Shown piece after piece: positions 27,008 through 35,662 of a DNA stretch of 42,875 nucleotides. The first letter of the stretch is position 1. Each line of letters opens with the position of its first letter. The stretch lies in NCBI GenBank assembly GCA_945898275.1, contig CAMDHZ010000024.1, positions 1 to 42,875 of the forward strand, given 5' to 3'. Under the pieces are notes generated by a model, which saw only the letters and a list, made by a program, of their open reading frames with translations, made no database searches and was not told the origin of the DNA. Source of the DNA: Chitinophaga pinensis. GTDB taxonomy: Bacteria > Bacteroidota > Bacteroidia > UKL13-3. The position numbers and the translations under genes were made by a program.

Positions 27008-28518
27008 TTTTTAATAAATACCTTGGCTATAGATAATTGCTCTTTTTTATCAAAACTAATAAAAAAAACCAAAAGTGAATACATTAAAACCACATAAATT
27101 AGGGTAATTGATGCTTTTATGTATTGATTATCAAAATATTCAAAGGGAATAAGCGAAGCGGAAAGAATTACTGCACCAATGGGCATTAATGTTTTCACAA
27201 AAATTTGCAAGAGGAAGTTAGAAACATCAAAGGAAACAAATTTTTTCAATAGAAATACCCTTACAAACAATGCCAAAAGCTCAAGCACTATGGCAACAAG
27301 GAAAATTGATTGCGGGGGATAATCCATTTTAAAAAACAAGTATCCAAGGGGTAAATTCAATAAAATTATGGTGCTAATCCAAACGCTGTACTCTTTAACT
27401 TTTCCTATGGCATTAAAAACCACTTGAAGCCCGCCTGATAAACTTGTTGTAAAGCTAAATAGGAGGATATATTTTGTAAATATTACGGTACTATTTGGAA
27501 TTGTCTTTAACCACAGATTCAAAATGAACTCAGCCTCCAATAAAAAGAAGAGGATAAAATAGGCAGTAGAAATAACTGATAATTTGGTCATAACGATTAC
27601 ATTATTTACCATCTGACTTTCCTCCTTACTGCCTGCATTTTTTAATATTCTAGGGGTTAATGCACCGGTAATTCCCTGAGATAAAATTCCTAAAGCAAAA
27701 TTTACTTGAGATGCTATACCGTAAGCTGCATTTTTAATTACCCCAAAAAATATGTTCAGCAAAACAGACACCCCTTGATTACGGCCCATCACTGCCAATG
27801 ATCCAAATATATTCCACCCCATAAAGCCCAACATGTTTTTCAAAATTGCTTTATCGATGTATTGCATAGAAAAAACCGCTTCTTTAAATCTTCTCGAAGT
27901 GTACCACCAGTTTATTCCCAAAACCAATAAAGCTGAGATTAACAAAAGTATTGTATAGAAAACAAGCTTATCAAGTTGATAGGAAAAATATTTTAAGATG
28001 AGAACAATAATAATTTTAAATAGGGTGCCTAAAATACCAAGGATAGCGTAGAGTAAAAAGTTCTCATGGGCTTTTACAACTCCTAGGTAAGGGGTAGCAA
28101 TAATAGAAATAACCGTTATGCCGCCCACTAAAAACAACAAAATTCTAGCCGCTGGAACTCTAGCAGGTGGTATATCTAAAAATCCCTCCACGGCCCACCA
28201 ACCAAAAAATATAATTACAAAAAATATAGCAAATGCGTATAAAAGATGAATCAGCATGGCATTTGAGAAAGCTTTTAACTGATTCTCAAATATTTTTTCT
28301 CCTAAGGCAAAAGCCACGTAACGTTGTGTAGTCATGGATAAACTCCAATTAACAAAGGTAAGGGCGCCCACAAAACCAACCATTAAGGTATAAAGTCCAT
28401 AATCTTCTACGCCTAATTCTTGCAAAATTACGGGGGTAATTCCAATTCCAATAACTGCTGCAAAGAGTTTTTGGAAAGAAATAGCAAATGAATTGAAAAG
28501 AAAACCTTTTTTTTTCAA
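27004..28518 (-). CDS. wzx: Wzx-type repeat-unit flippase
   Basis: Polytopic protein of 504 residues with about fourteen hydrophobic helices and the N-terminal FAAVIGIGITPVILQELGVEDYGLYTL, typical of the MATE/MVF-like Wzx group. It moves undecaprenyl-linked repeat units across the inner membrane. The only usable start is TTG 28518, directly followed by nine A residues (lysine codons) on the coding strand. There is no in-frame ATG for many codons after it. The start is 14 bases from the pseI stop. Pairs with the Wzy-like gene, indicating a Wzx/Wzy-dependent pathway together with Wza/Wzc. Confidence 0.88.
   Translation of the reverse strand: MKKKGFLFNSFAISFQKLFAAVIGIGITPVILQELGVEDYGLYTLMVGFVGALTFVNWSLSMTTQRYVAFALGEKIFENQLKAFSNAMLIHLLYAFAIFFVIIFFGWWAVEGFLDIPPARVPAARILLFLVGGITVISIIATPYLGVVKAHENFLLYAILGILGTLFKIIIVLILKYFSYQLDKLVFYTILLLISALLVLGINWWYTSRRFKEAVFSMQYIDKAILKNMLGFMGWNIFGSLAVMGRNQGVSVLLNIFFGVIKNAAYGIASQVNFALGILSQGITGALTPRILKNAGSKEESQMVNNVIVMTKLSVISTAYFILFFLLEAEFILNLWLKTIPNSTVIFTKYILLFSFTTSLSGGLQVVFNAIGKVKEYSVWISTIILLNLPLGYLFFKMDYPPQSIFLVAIVLELLALFVRVFLLKKFVSFDVSNFLLQIFVKTLMPIGAVILSASLIPFEYFDNQYIKASITLIYVVLMYSLLVFFISFDKKEQLSIAKVFIKK
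28507..28515 (-). repeat. Nine-base homopolymer at the start of wzx
   Basis: Nine consecutive T on the plus strand (A on the coding strand) lie immediately after the TTG start codon of wzx. Loss or gain of one base would shift the frame at the second codon. This is the typical setting for slippage-driven on/off switching, though the tract is short and lysine-rich starts are common in AT-rich genes. Confidence 0.6.
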
Positions 28519-28532
28519 CGGGGCAAAGAAAA

Positions 28533-29567
28533 TTAAATGAGGGTAAAATCCAATCTATCTCCCTTTTCTGCTGATCGTTTTGCAAATTGCCCAATAAAAT
28601 CATGATAGTATTTCGGATGCAAACCAAATCCTGGCCTGATACTTTTCACATGCTCCTCTGTAATAATTTCTCCAGCTTTAATATCTTTCACTACATACAG
28701 CGATCGTGAAAAATCTTTACCTTTTGCTTGTTTTTCTGTCAAATTATAATCCACAACCCCAATGGCTTTTTCTGCTTCCCGAACAGATCTTACCATATCA
28801 GTAAACTCCTGTTCATTCATCGAGAATGAAGCATCTGGTCCTCCAATGGAGCGGTCTAAAATAAAATGTTTTTCAATGATTTTTGCACCAAAGCAAGTGG
28901 CTACAACAGGCACAGTAGCTCCCATCGTATGATCTGAAAGCCCTGCAATAACTCCAAAACGCTCTGCAAAATCTTTCACCATCACCATTTTAGCCTCTTC
29001 AATAGGAGCAGGATAACTGGAAGTACACTTTAACAGGGCGATATCATTATTTCCCATTCTTCTGCAAGCATCTAATGCAAGCTCAATGTCCTCCATAGTG
29101 GAAATGCCCGTAGAGAGAATCATGGGCTTTCCTTTAGAGGCAATATATTCAATAAGAGGAATATCCGTGATTTCAAAGGAAGCAATTTTATATGCCGGAG
29201 CATTTAAGTTTTCTAAGAAATCAACAGCGGTTTTATCAAAAGGCGATGAAAAACAAATCAATCCTTGTTTTTCAGCCTCATCAAATAAAGCCTGATGCCA
29301 TTCCCAAGGAGTAAAGGCAGACTCATACAATTTATAATAGGTTTGACCGTCCCATATAGATCCCGATTTAATAATAAAATCATCTTTATCACAATCAATT
29401 GTTAAGGTATCTGCCGTGTACGTTTGTAATTTTATAGCGTTAGCGCCTGTTCTCTTCGCTGCCCTTATGGTTTCAAGAGCAGTTTCTAAACTCCCATTAT
29501 GATTGGCAGAAAGTTCTGCTATAATAAAAACACCATCGCTGCTTAGATCAAAAGTTCCTATTTTCAT
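28533..29567 (-). CDS. pseI: Pseudaminic acid synthase (NeuB family)
   Basis: From ATG 29567, adjacent to the upstream TAG (TAGAATG), the protein has 344 residues, the usual length. The open frame extends 24 codons upstream into the formyltransferase, but MKIGTFDLSSDGVFIIAELS is the familiar N-terminus. NeuB-domain blocks: SANHNGSLETALETI, IKLQTYTADTL, FSSPFDKTAVDFLE, ILSTGIST, and a C-terminal SAF antifreeze-like domain (FSRSLYVVKDIKAGEIIT). The combination KLYESAFTPWEWH is characteristic of PseI rather than NeuB or LegI. It condenses 6-deoxy-AltdiNAc with phosphoenolpyruvate. Expected partners PseB and PseC are 6 kb upstream. Confidence 0.9.
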   Translation of the reverse strand: MKIGTFDLSSDGVFIIAELSANHNGSLETALETIRAAKRTGANAIKLQTYTADTLTIDCDKDDFIIKSGSIWDGQTYYKLYESAFTPWEWHQALFDEAEKQGLICFSSPFDKTAVDFLENLNAPAYKIASFEITDIPLIEYIASKGKPMILSTGISTMEDIELALDACRRMGNNDIALLKCTSSYPAPIEEAKMVMVKDFAERFGVIAGLSDHTMGATVPVVATCFGAKIIEKHFILDRSIGGPDASFSMNEQEFTDMVRSVREAEKAIGVVDYNLTEKQAKGKDFSRSLYVVKDIKAGEIITEEHVKSIRPGFGLHPKYYHDFIGQFAKRSAEKGDRLDFTLI

Positions 29568-29568
29568 T

Positions 29569-30429
29569 CTATTCAAATTTTTCATTAAGCTCAACAACCA
29601 AGTGTGATTCTCTAATTTTGTCAATACATAATACAGCATTGCTGCATTTTACCAACAAAGGCGAGGTAGATAGTATTGTGCCATTTTCTGTTTCATAGTG
29701 AAACCCATAATCAGACTTTGATACCTTGTCTATGGTTACTTTTGTGTTTTGATAAAAACTGAAGGCTCCGGGATACGGAAAAGCTTGCGCTCTCACCCAA
29801 TTAATGATGCGTTCAACATTCCATTCCCAGTTAATCCTGCCATCTTCTGGGGTTCTTTTACCAAAATATGTGGCCTTTGTTTCATCTTGAATGGTTTGTG
29901 ATAGGATACCTGCTTTGTAGTCGCTAAAAACTTGTTCTATCAAAGGGATATAAAGATGTTTGTATTTTTCTAGAACAGTGGCACCCGTATCATTCTCCTC
30001 AATATCAACATGAATCTGATGCAAAATTGCCCCTGTGTCGCAGCCTTCATCTATTACATGTGCGGTAATACCTGTTTGCTTCTCATTGTTGATAATGGAC
30101 CAAACGTGAGGCGTTCTCCCTCTATACTTTGGTAATAATGAGCCATGAACATTAAAGCATAAGTCCCGTGCCAAATTAATGACCTTCTTTTCTATAATGA
30201 ACAAATAGTTTACGGAGGCAATAACATCACACTCCAGACCTACTAAAAATTGATTGATTTCCTCTTTTCTTGGATTTCCTGCATAAACCGGTATGTTAAC
30301 AGTCTCACACAATGAAATTATGCTTTTAGAGGCTTTATCGGTTAGCACAAAAGCAATGTTTACTTTAGACAAAAAATAAGTAAGAACCACTTCGCCAAGT
30401 CCTCCAGAAACAAGAAAAGCAACTCTCAT
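29569..30429 (-). CDS. Formyltransferase (10-formyl-THF-dependent, sugar N-formylation)
   Basis: The protein has 286 residues and the Formyl_trans_N core: NVHGSLLPKYRGRTPH gives catalytic Asn93 and His95, and DEGCDTGA gives Asp131. All three residues of the triad are intact. The C-terminal half (RTPEDGRINW, then a small barrel) resembles FMT/ArnA C-domains. Sugar N-formyltransferases of this kind act on dTDP- or UDP-amino sugars in O-antigen pathways. Here it lies directly upstream of pseI, where a formyl group on the 4-amino of the altrosamine precursor (C7 of pseudaminic acid) is plausible. It overlaps the upstream GNAT by four bases (ATGA). Confidence 0.86.
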   Translation of the reverse strand: MRVAFLVSGGLGEVVLTYFLSKVNIAFVLTDKASKSIISLCETVNIPVYAGNPRKEEINQFLVGLECDVIASVNYLFIIEKKVINLARDLCFNVHGSLLPKYRGRTPHVWSIINNEKQTGITAHVIDEGCDTGAILHQIHVDIEENDTGATVLEKYKHLYIPLIEQVFSDYKAGILSQTIQDETKATYFGKRTPEDGRINWEWNVERIINWVRAQAFPYPGAFSFYQNTKVTIDKVSKSDYGFHYETENGTILSTSPLLVKCSNAVLCIDKIRESHLVVELNEKFE

Positions 30430-30977
30430 TTATTAAGCAACGAATAAATAACCACGTCTTTATACGCTCCATTGTAAACACAATGTTCATTGAGCCTTGC
30501 ATCTAAAAAATAATCCGCTTGTTCAAGCGCTGCATATAAGTGAGGTCTCAGATCAAAAGCATACACATACAGTTTATGTAAACCTAATTCTATGAATGCA
30601 ATCTGTCTAAGAAGGCTTGCGTAGCTAATCCAAAGTTTACTGAAGTGCTGTTTCTCTAACTCTGTATTCATGATGAAAGACACCTCGGCATTCTTGTCTA
30701 TCCAATTGATATGCACCAAACCGCCATAACCAATACAAACGCCATCTTCTAAAAATGAAAATAATATTTGATTGGGCTGTTCTTGGTCAAAGAGTTTTGC
30801 CACTACATTTTCAAAATAGGCATCTTGGTCTTCTTGAGTCAAGGGCTTTGCCTGTCTAAGGTGGTAAATTTGCTCGTTACGCCATTTCATAATGTCGTAG
30901 CGGTCTTCCAATCGGATAGGAACTAATGCGAACCGTCCATTTGAAAAAAGTTGCTTATTTAAACACTTATATTCCAA
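30426..30977 (-). CDS. GNAT N-acetyltransferase, PseH-like candidate 1
   Basis: The GNAT has 183 residues and the RimJ/RimL layout: RFALVPIRLEDRYDIMKWRN, CIGYGGLVHINW (beta-bulge strand), AEVSFIMN, then the acetyl-CoA region and LYVYAFDLRPHLYAALEQA. The open frame begins at a TTG (30977), 7 bases after the upstream stop; the next ATG is at residue 29. Its size and neighbourhood fit PseH, which acetylates the 4-amino group of the UDP-altrosamine intermediate. A second GNAT (33915-34460) is an equal candidate for that step. With a formyltransferase present, one GNAT may act at another nitrogen. Confidence 0.78.
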   Translation of the reverse strand: MEYKCLNKQLFSNGRFALVPIRLEDRYDIMKWRNEQIYHLRQAKPLTQEDQDAYFENVVAKLFDQEQPNQILFSFLEDGVCIGYGGLVHINWIDKNAEVSFIMNTELEKQHFSKLWISYASLLRQIAFIELGLHKLYVYAFDLRPHLYAALEQADYFLDARLNEHCVYNGAYKDVVIYSLLNK

Positions 30978-30984
30978 AACAGAA

Positions 30985-32292
30985 TTAATTGAGTCGTTTA
31001 AATCCTGAATGACAAACAGGACCTTCTAATAACTTATTGACATCCTCTGCTCCTTGTACACATTGAGCTATTGTTTTATAAACCTCATTTAGGTTATCAA
31101 AGTAACGATCAAAATAAACATCTTCATGAGCGGTAGATGCATAAAAATTGGTGCTTGCCAAAAACCCTCTCTTTAACATTTCTTGTGTTAAGAGCGTTTT
31201 GTATTTTAAAGCATCAGGATAATTAAAGCTGTAAGTGGAAAGTGATGGTATTCCTGAAATGGAAATTTCTAAGCCATTCTCATCAGCAATTCTTTGCCAG
31301 CCTTCTTGCATTTTTCTTCCTTTCAGAGTAATAATTTCCCAAGATTTTACTCGCTCCATTACCTCCAATGTTCTTAGAGCTGCTGTAGGGCCTATTCGTT
31401 CTGTCCAAAAAGTACTACTAATAAATGTCTTTTGCGCAGCTTCCATTACTGAGCGTTTTCCAACTACAGCTGTAAGTGCATATCCATTTCCAATGGTCTT
31501 TCCAAACATAGCCAAATCAGGTTCCACTCCATATTTTTTATAAATTCCTCCGAAGGTTTCTCTAAATCCGGAGGTACATTCATCAAATACCAACACAATA
31601 TTTTTTTGGGTAGCCAAGTCCCTTACTTTTTGCAAAAAATTATCTTCAGGTCCAAAATTTCTTACTACCTCCATTTTGATAACGCCAATATTGTTTTCAC
31701 TAACTATTTTTTCCAATTCAAGAAAGTTATTGTAGTGAAATGGAAATACGGTATTCTTTAGATTTTTGGGTACCCCTGCTGGGTCAAGTCCGGGAAGCAA
31801 ATGTCCTGATAATCCATCCCCATCATTATGATTGGTAGAAAGATACCAATCATGCCATCCATGATAACCGCAGATTGCAACTTGATCTTTTCCTGATGCC
31901 GCCCGAGCTATTCGAATAGCGATGGCATTCGCTTCACCTCCGCTTCTTGCAAAGCGCACCATATCCGCCCATGGATTGATTTCTACTAGTTTTTCTGCTA
32001 AATAAACTTCTTCAGGACAAGAGAAAGTGCTCATGTTTCCTTTACGTACTGTTTCCATAACAGCAGCATCCACTTCCTCATTTCCATAACCTAGCGTATT
32101 TGTTCCAATGCCCATAATAGACATATCTGTATAGGTCTTTCCATCCAAATCTGTTACAAGACATCCTTTGGCCTCTGAGAAATAAGAAGGCCATTGGTCC
32201 GGTAAAAACATTTCAGGTCTTTTTGACAACAACATGGTTCCACCTGGAATCAGTTGCTTCGCTTTTTTATATAAATCTTGTCCAGTTCCCAT
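30985..32292 (-). CDS. Class III PLP aminotransferase (glutamate-1-semialdehyde aminomutase-like)
   Basis: The protein has 435 residues and a complete aminotransferase class III pattern: FARSGGEANAIAIRIAR, GYHGWHDWY, DECTSGFRETFGG with Asp237 and the PLP lysine Lys265 in FGKTIGNGYAL. Its N-terminus (LYKKAKQLIPGGTML) matches the GSA-aminomutase subfamily, but the gene sits inside a nonulosonate cluster rather than with heme genes. It could transaminate a keto or aldehyde carbon of a sugar intermediate. This class is often found beside SpsF-type cytidylyltransferases; its reaction there is not established to my knowledge. ATG 32292 shares one base with the upstream stop. Confidence 0.85.
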   Translation of the reverse strand: MGTGQDLYKKAKQLIPGGTMLLSKRPEMFLPDQWPSYFSEAKGCLVTDLDGKTYTDMSIMGIGTNTLGYGNEEVDAAVMETVRKGNMSTFSCPEEVYLAEKLVEINPWADMVRFARSGGEANAIAIRIARAASGKDQVAICGYHGWHDWYLSTNHNDGDGLSGHLLPGLDPAGVPKNLKNTVFPFHYNNFLELEKIVSENNIGVIKMEVVRNFGPEDNFLQKVRDLATQKNIVLVFDECTSGFRETFGGIYKKYGVEPDLAMFGKTIGNGYALTAVVGKRSVMEAAQKTFISSTFWTERIGPTAALRTLEVMERVKSWEIITLKGRKMQEGWQRIADENGLEISISGIPSLSTYSFNYPDALKYKTLLTQEMLKRGFLASTNFYASTAHEDVYFDRYFDNLNEVYKTIAQCVQGAEDVNKLLEGPVCHSGFKRLN

Positions 32293-33056
32293 TATTGTAT
32301 TGATTTATCGTTGTTTAATGATTTTAAATAACCTTCGTTACGTACAATATCTTGATTGGTAAATTCATGGATATTGTTGATAATATACATAGTGTAATCC
32401 ATCCAAGAGGCTTCTACCCCTAATTTGGCTACAAGCAACTTAATGGTGTCTAAATCCTTTGGTTCATCAACGGTCATTCTAATATGATTGTAATTTTCAG
32501 GTGCTTGAAAATGTACGGCTTTAAATAAATTACCCCCTTTGATATCCGAATTATTTCTTATATAGGGTGTTACATGTTCTCTTTCAGAAGGCAATTTAGC
32601 CTCCTTCCAGGCTTTTTCTAATGATTTGAAAGTAAATACTTCAACATCTTGGCCATCTGGGAATTCCTCTATAAGTATATTAGCGACATAATCAGCATTA
32701 GATTCAATCAGAAATTTAACTACTTGGTCAATTAAAATAGGATCTAACAAAGGACAATCTGATGTTACACGTACCACGTAATCAGGACGAAATGGCAAGG
32801 CTGCTTGATAAAAACGATCCAAAACGTCATTCAAACTTCCTTGAAAAGTATTTACATCAACTTTTTTTGCAATATCTATGATTACTTCAGCACCATTTTC
32901 ATGTGTAGTGGCAACACAAAAATCAGTAACCAATTGAGCTTTTTTTACGCGCTCCAAATGCAATCCCAATAAGGTTGTATGAGCCAAACCCTGAGTTACT
33001 TTGTTAGGAAATCGTGTACTTCCTACTCTCGCCTGTGTAATCAATAAAATTTTCAT
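32292..33056 (-). CDS. spsF: SpsF-type CMP-sugar (nonulosonate) cytidylyltransferase
   Basis: From ATG 33056, which overlaps the upstream stop by four bases, the protein has 254 residues; ATG 33065 would add three. It belongs to the CTP_transf_3 group with the SpsF-like N-terminus LLITQARVGSTRFPNKV, then RVTSDCPLLDP and MTVDEPKDLDTI. The sequence differs from classical PseF/NeuA (which open with IPARGGSK). It is the only cytidylyltransferase in the window and therefore the likely enzyme making the CMP-nonulosonate. Co-transcribed with the aldo/keto reductase and the class III aminotransferase. Confidence 0.8.
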   Translation of the reverse strand: MKILLITQARVGSTRFPNKVTQGLAHTTLLGLHLERVKKAQLVTDFCVATTHENGAEVIIDIAKKVDVNTFQGSLNDVLDRFYQAALPFRPDYVVRVTSDCPLLDPILIDQVVKFLIESNADYVANILIEEFPDGQDVEVFTFKSLEKAWKEAKLPSEREHVTPYIRNNSDIKGGNLFKAVHFQAPENYNHIRMTVDEPKDLDTIKLLVAKLGVEASWMDYTMYIINNIHEFTNQDIVRNEGYLKSLNNDKSIQ

Positions 33057-33925
33057 TGGTGCCATATAGCAGGGTTTAATAATTCTGATTCATTTACTAC
33101 TATACTATCAATAGCATTAAACACATCCTTTGAAACGTTCAAATGCATGGTTTCTAAATTGGTTTTTAATTGTTTTGATGAGTCCACACCAATTAAAACC
33201 CCATCAATATAATCTCTGCTCATTACATATTGAAGTGCTAAAGCTTCTTTAGAAATTTTAAAATCATTTGTTAGTTCATCTAGTTTTTTGAGATATTTCT
33301 CCAAAGGTTTTAATTTTGATGGAATGTTGTTTAAATTCATAAAAAACAAGCCTTGAAGAAATACAGATCTAGTATGTGTTTCTATTCCTTTTTCTTTAAG
33401 TTTAACCATTACATCACCCCTCAAATTATAATTGTCTAATGCATTGAATGGTGCTTGAATCACATTAAAAATACCCAAATCACATACTTCATTCATTTGT
33501 TCATTGGTATACAAAGAAATGCCAAGTTTTAAAAACTTCTTACCCTTGTGCTCCAATAAGGCATCCAATTCTTTAGTATTTGTATTCTTAAAATCATCAA
33601 AATTGTGAAACATGATTGTATCTACACAATCTACCTTTAATTTACCTAGTGAATGATTAAGAGAATCCATCATACTTAATCCATTCTTTAGACTGAATTT
33701 TGTGATAACTCTAAAGTCTTTTGCATGACCACATAATTCAAAATAATTCCCTATTCGTTCTTCCGAGGTTCCATAAGCAGCAGCAGTATCTAAAGTTGAG
33801 ATGTTGGATTCTTTACATAAATCTAAAATCTCAATTACCTCAGCTTCATGAATCTGTCCATCTGAATTATTAATTCCATAATTCAAACCAAACTGTACTG
33901 TACCTAAAATAATTTTACTTTTCAT
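33053..33925 (-). CDS. Aldo/keto reductase
   Basis: The protein has 290 residues with the AKR catalytic tetrad visible: Asp46 and Tyr51 in STLDTAAAYG, Lys76 in VITKF and His107 in IMFHNF. It opens with KIILGTVQFGLNYG and ends with the NADPH-binding region. It should reduce or oxidise a carbonyl of a sugar or related small molecule. It overlaps the GNAT upstream by 11 bases and the SpsF gene downstream by four. Aldo/keto reductases appear beside SpsF-like genes in several nonulosonate clusters, yet classical pseudaminic acid synthesis has no need of one, so the gene hints at a modified end product or precursor. Confidence 0.85.
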   Translation of the reverse strand: MKSKIILGTVQFGLNYGINNSDGQIHEAEVIEILDLCKESNISTLDTAAAYGTSEERIGNYFELCGHAKDFRVITKFSLKNGLSMMDSLNHSLGKLKVDCVDTIMFHNFDDFKNTNTKELDALLEHKGKKFLKLGISLYTNEQMNEVCDLGIFNVIQAPFNALDNYNLRGDVMVKLKEKGIETHTRSVFLQGLFFMNLNNIPSKLKPLEKYLKKLDELTNDFKISKEALALQYVMSRDYIDGVLIGVDSSKQLKTNLETMHLNVSKDVFNAIDSIVVNESELLNPAIWHQ

Positions 33926-34460
33926 ATAAAGGGTTAAAAATGGCCATTCTTAAAATATCATCATACCCATCAATCGTTTCAACATGATTTCTAAAACGAC
34001 CCTCTTCAATAAATCCAATCTTTCTGTAAAGTTCAACCGCAGAAATATTTTTAGCATGAACTCCAAGATTTACTTTCCTCAAATCAAGTATTTCCGAAAA
34101 ACAATAATTAATTACTGCAATACTAGCTTCTTTAGCATATCCCTTTCCCCATTCAGTAGGATCACCCATCATTATTCCATATTCTGCATATCTATGCTTC
34201 TTATTTATTGGATCAATTTTTATATTTCCGATGTGTTTATTTGAACTTTTCAAATGAATTGCCCAAAAAAGAATATTAGAGGCCTCTACTTCCTTTAAAA
34301 AATCATGTAGCTTTTCTAATGTATAATCACCTCCTGACTCCAAATATTTATTTACTTGAGGATTATTCATCCAACTTATATAATTATCGGAACAATGAAC
34401 TAACCCTAAGGGGATTAGATTCAATCTTTCGGAAACTAATGTAGGCGCCTTAACTTCCAT
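33915..34460 (-). CDS. GNAT N-acetyltransferase, PseH-like candidate 2
   Basis: From ATG 34460, inside the pseC end with an 11-base overlap, the protein has 181 residues; the longer frame starts at a TTG. RimJ/RimL-like GNAT: SERLNLIPLG, HIGNIKIDPI, the acetyl-CoA loop EWGKGYAKEA, and LYRKIGFIEEGRFRNHV. It directly follows pseC in the run, the position where PseH would be expected. Probable role: acetylation of the 4-amino group of UDP-4-amino-4,6-dideoxy-AltNAc. If the formyltransferase takes that position, this enzyme may act elsewhere. Confidence 0.8.
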   Translation of the reverse strand: MEVKAPTLVSERLNLIPLGLVHCSDNYISWMNNPQVNKYLESGGDYTLEKLHDFLKEVEASNILFWAIHLKSSNKHIGNIKIDPINKKHRYAEYGIMMGDPTEWGKGYAKEASIAVINYCFSEILDLRKVNLGVHAKNISAVELYRKIGFIEEGRFRNHVETIDGYDDILRMAIFNPLYEK

Positions 34461-35658
34461 AAAATGAAATAATTCTTTCAATTACATAATGTAACTCATC
34501 ATTACTAATTGTAGGATACATAGGCAAACTAATACATTTAGCATAATAGGATTCTGCTTTGGGCATATCGCCTTCCTTCCATCCAAATTGTCTGTAATAA
34601 GGCATTAAATGCGTTGGGATATAATGAATCTGAGCAAAAATTTGATGCTCCCTCAAATAGTTATACAATCCCAACCTGTTTTCAACTTCTAAAACATATA
34701 GATGATAGGCATGACCTTCAACCACTCCAGATTGTCCCTTCACAAAGGACTTCCCTTGAAAAGCTTTTTGATAAATAGCTGCAATTTTTCGTCTTTTTTG
34801 AAGACCTTCATCCGCTCTTTTCAATTGACTAAGCCCTAAAGCAGCCTGAAAATCAGTGATACGGTAATTATAACCTAAAATCTGCATTTCCATGTACCAT
34901 GCTGGGTAATCTATCTCCTGCTCACCGCTAACCGCTAACTGCTCACCGCAAGCAAATTCCACAGAATTCTGATACAGCGCATCATTTTTTGTTATTCCAT
35001 GCGTTCTTAGCATCATCAAATTATGATATAATTCCTCATTGTTAGTAGTTATCATACCGCCTTCACCTGATGCAATGTGCTTTACAGGGTGAAATGAAAA
35101 AATGGCTAAATCAGCAAAATTGCCATTTCCACAGTGCTGTTTATTACCATTACTATCAATAAAGTATCCACCCGGTGAATGACAAGAATCTTGAATAATC
35201 CAACAGCCAAATTCATCAGCTAAAGCTCTAAATGCTTCTAAATCAACAGCACGTCCTGCAAAATCTACAGGTATAATACCTTGATAGGTTCCTTTTGGCG
35301 AAGATTCAAGCAACTTTCTAACGGCATGAATATCCAATAAATAGGTATCAGGATCAATATCAGCAAAAACAACCTCACCACCACAATAGCGAACACAATT
35401 AGCTGATGCAGCAAAAGTGATAGGAGTAGTAATGACTTTATCTCCAGGTTTTACACCTAAGGCTAGTGCATTCAAATGCAATGCAGCAGTACCATTGGCC
35501 ACCGCAACAGCATATTTACAACCAATATATTCCGCAAAAGCTTTTTCAAACTCAAGAATCTTAGGACCCTGCGTGAGATAATCTGATTTTAAAGTTTCTA
35601 CTACAGCTTGGATATCTTCTTCTGTAATATGCTGTCTTCCGTAGGGTATTGCTTTCAT
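34450..35658 (-). CDS. pseC: UDP-4-amino-4,6-dideoxy-L-AltNAc transaminase (DegT family)
   Basis: From ATG 35658 the protein has 402 residues; the frame extends ten codons upstream into pseB without a better start. DegT/DnrJ/EryC1 family signatures: MKAIPYGRQHITEEDIQAV, YLTQGPKILEFE, NGTAALHLNALAL, QDSCHSPGG, the PLP lysine Lys193 in SFHPVKHIASGEGG, and YNYRITDFQAALG. The YLTQGP and HPVK patterns are typical of PseC. It transfers an amino group from glutamate to C4 of the keto intermediate made by PseB, which is encoded four bases upstream. Residues about 237-247 are encoded by a heptanucleotide tandem repeat and look like an extra loop before the conserved WYMEMQ block. Confidence 0.9.
   Translation of the reverse strand: MKAIPYGRQHITEEDIQAVVETLKSDYLTQGPKILEFEKAFAEYIGCKYAVAVANGTAALHLNALALGVKPGDKVITTPITFAASANCVRYCGGEVVFADIDPDTYLLDIHAVRKLLESSPKGTYQGIIPVDFAGRAVDLEAFRALADEFGCWIIQDSCHSPGGYFIDSNGNKQHCGNGNFADLAIFSFHPVKHIASGEGGMITTNNEELYHNLMMLRTHGITKNDALYQNSVEFACGEQLAVSGEQEIDYPAWYMEMQILGYNYRITDFQAALGLSQLKRADEGLQKRRKIAAIYQKAFQGKSFVKGQSGVVEGHAYHLYVLEVENRLGLYNYLREHQIFAQIHYIPTHLMPYYRQFGWKEGDMPKAESYYAKCISLPMYPTISNDELHYVIERIISFYGS
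34918..34949 (-). repeat. Heptanucleotide tandem repeat inside pseC
   Basis: On the coding strand four heptamers of the form GCRGTKA (GCGGTGA, GCAGTTA, GCGGTTA, GCGGTGA) plus GCAG run in tandem. They code a short stretch (around CGEQLAVSGEQ) not expected in PseC proteins. Such heptamer arrays resemble short tandemly repeated repetitive sequences known from cyanobacteria and seen in other AT-rich genomes. The reading frame stays open across it. Confidence 0.75.
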
Positions 35659-35662
35659 AAAG

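Noticed and set aside
28349-28627. 92-codon frame across the pseI end and wzx start
   Set aside because: It is the out-of-frame shadow of wzx; its composition (Cys, Phe, Arg-rich) and lack of a family pattern argue against a gene.
29568-29639. Longer N-terminus for pseI
   Set aside because: The extension lies within the formyltransferase gene and the ATG at 29567 gives the usual PseI N-terminus next to the upstream stop.
30985-32292. Glutamate-1-semialdehyde aminomutase for heme synthesis
   Set aside because: Although motifs match that subfamily, the gene is translationally coupled to SpsF and GNAT genes in a nonulosonate run, so a sugar-related role is more likely.
34918-34949. CRISPR-like repeats
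   Set aside because: The units are seven bases in direct tandem without spacers, inside a coding gene.
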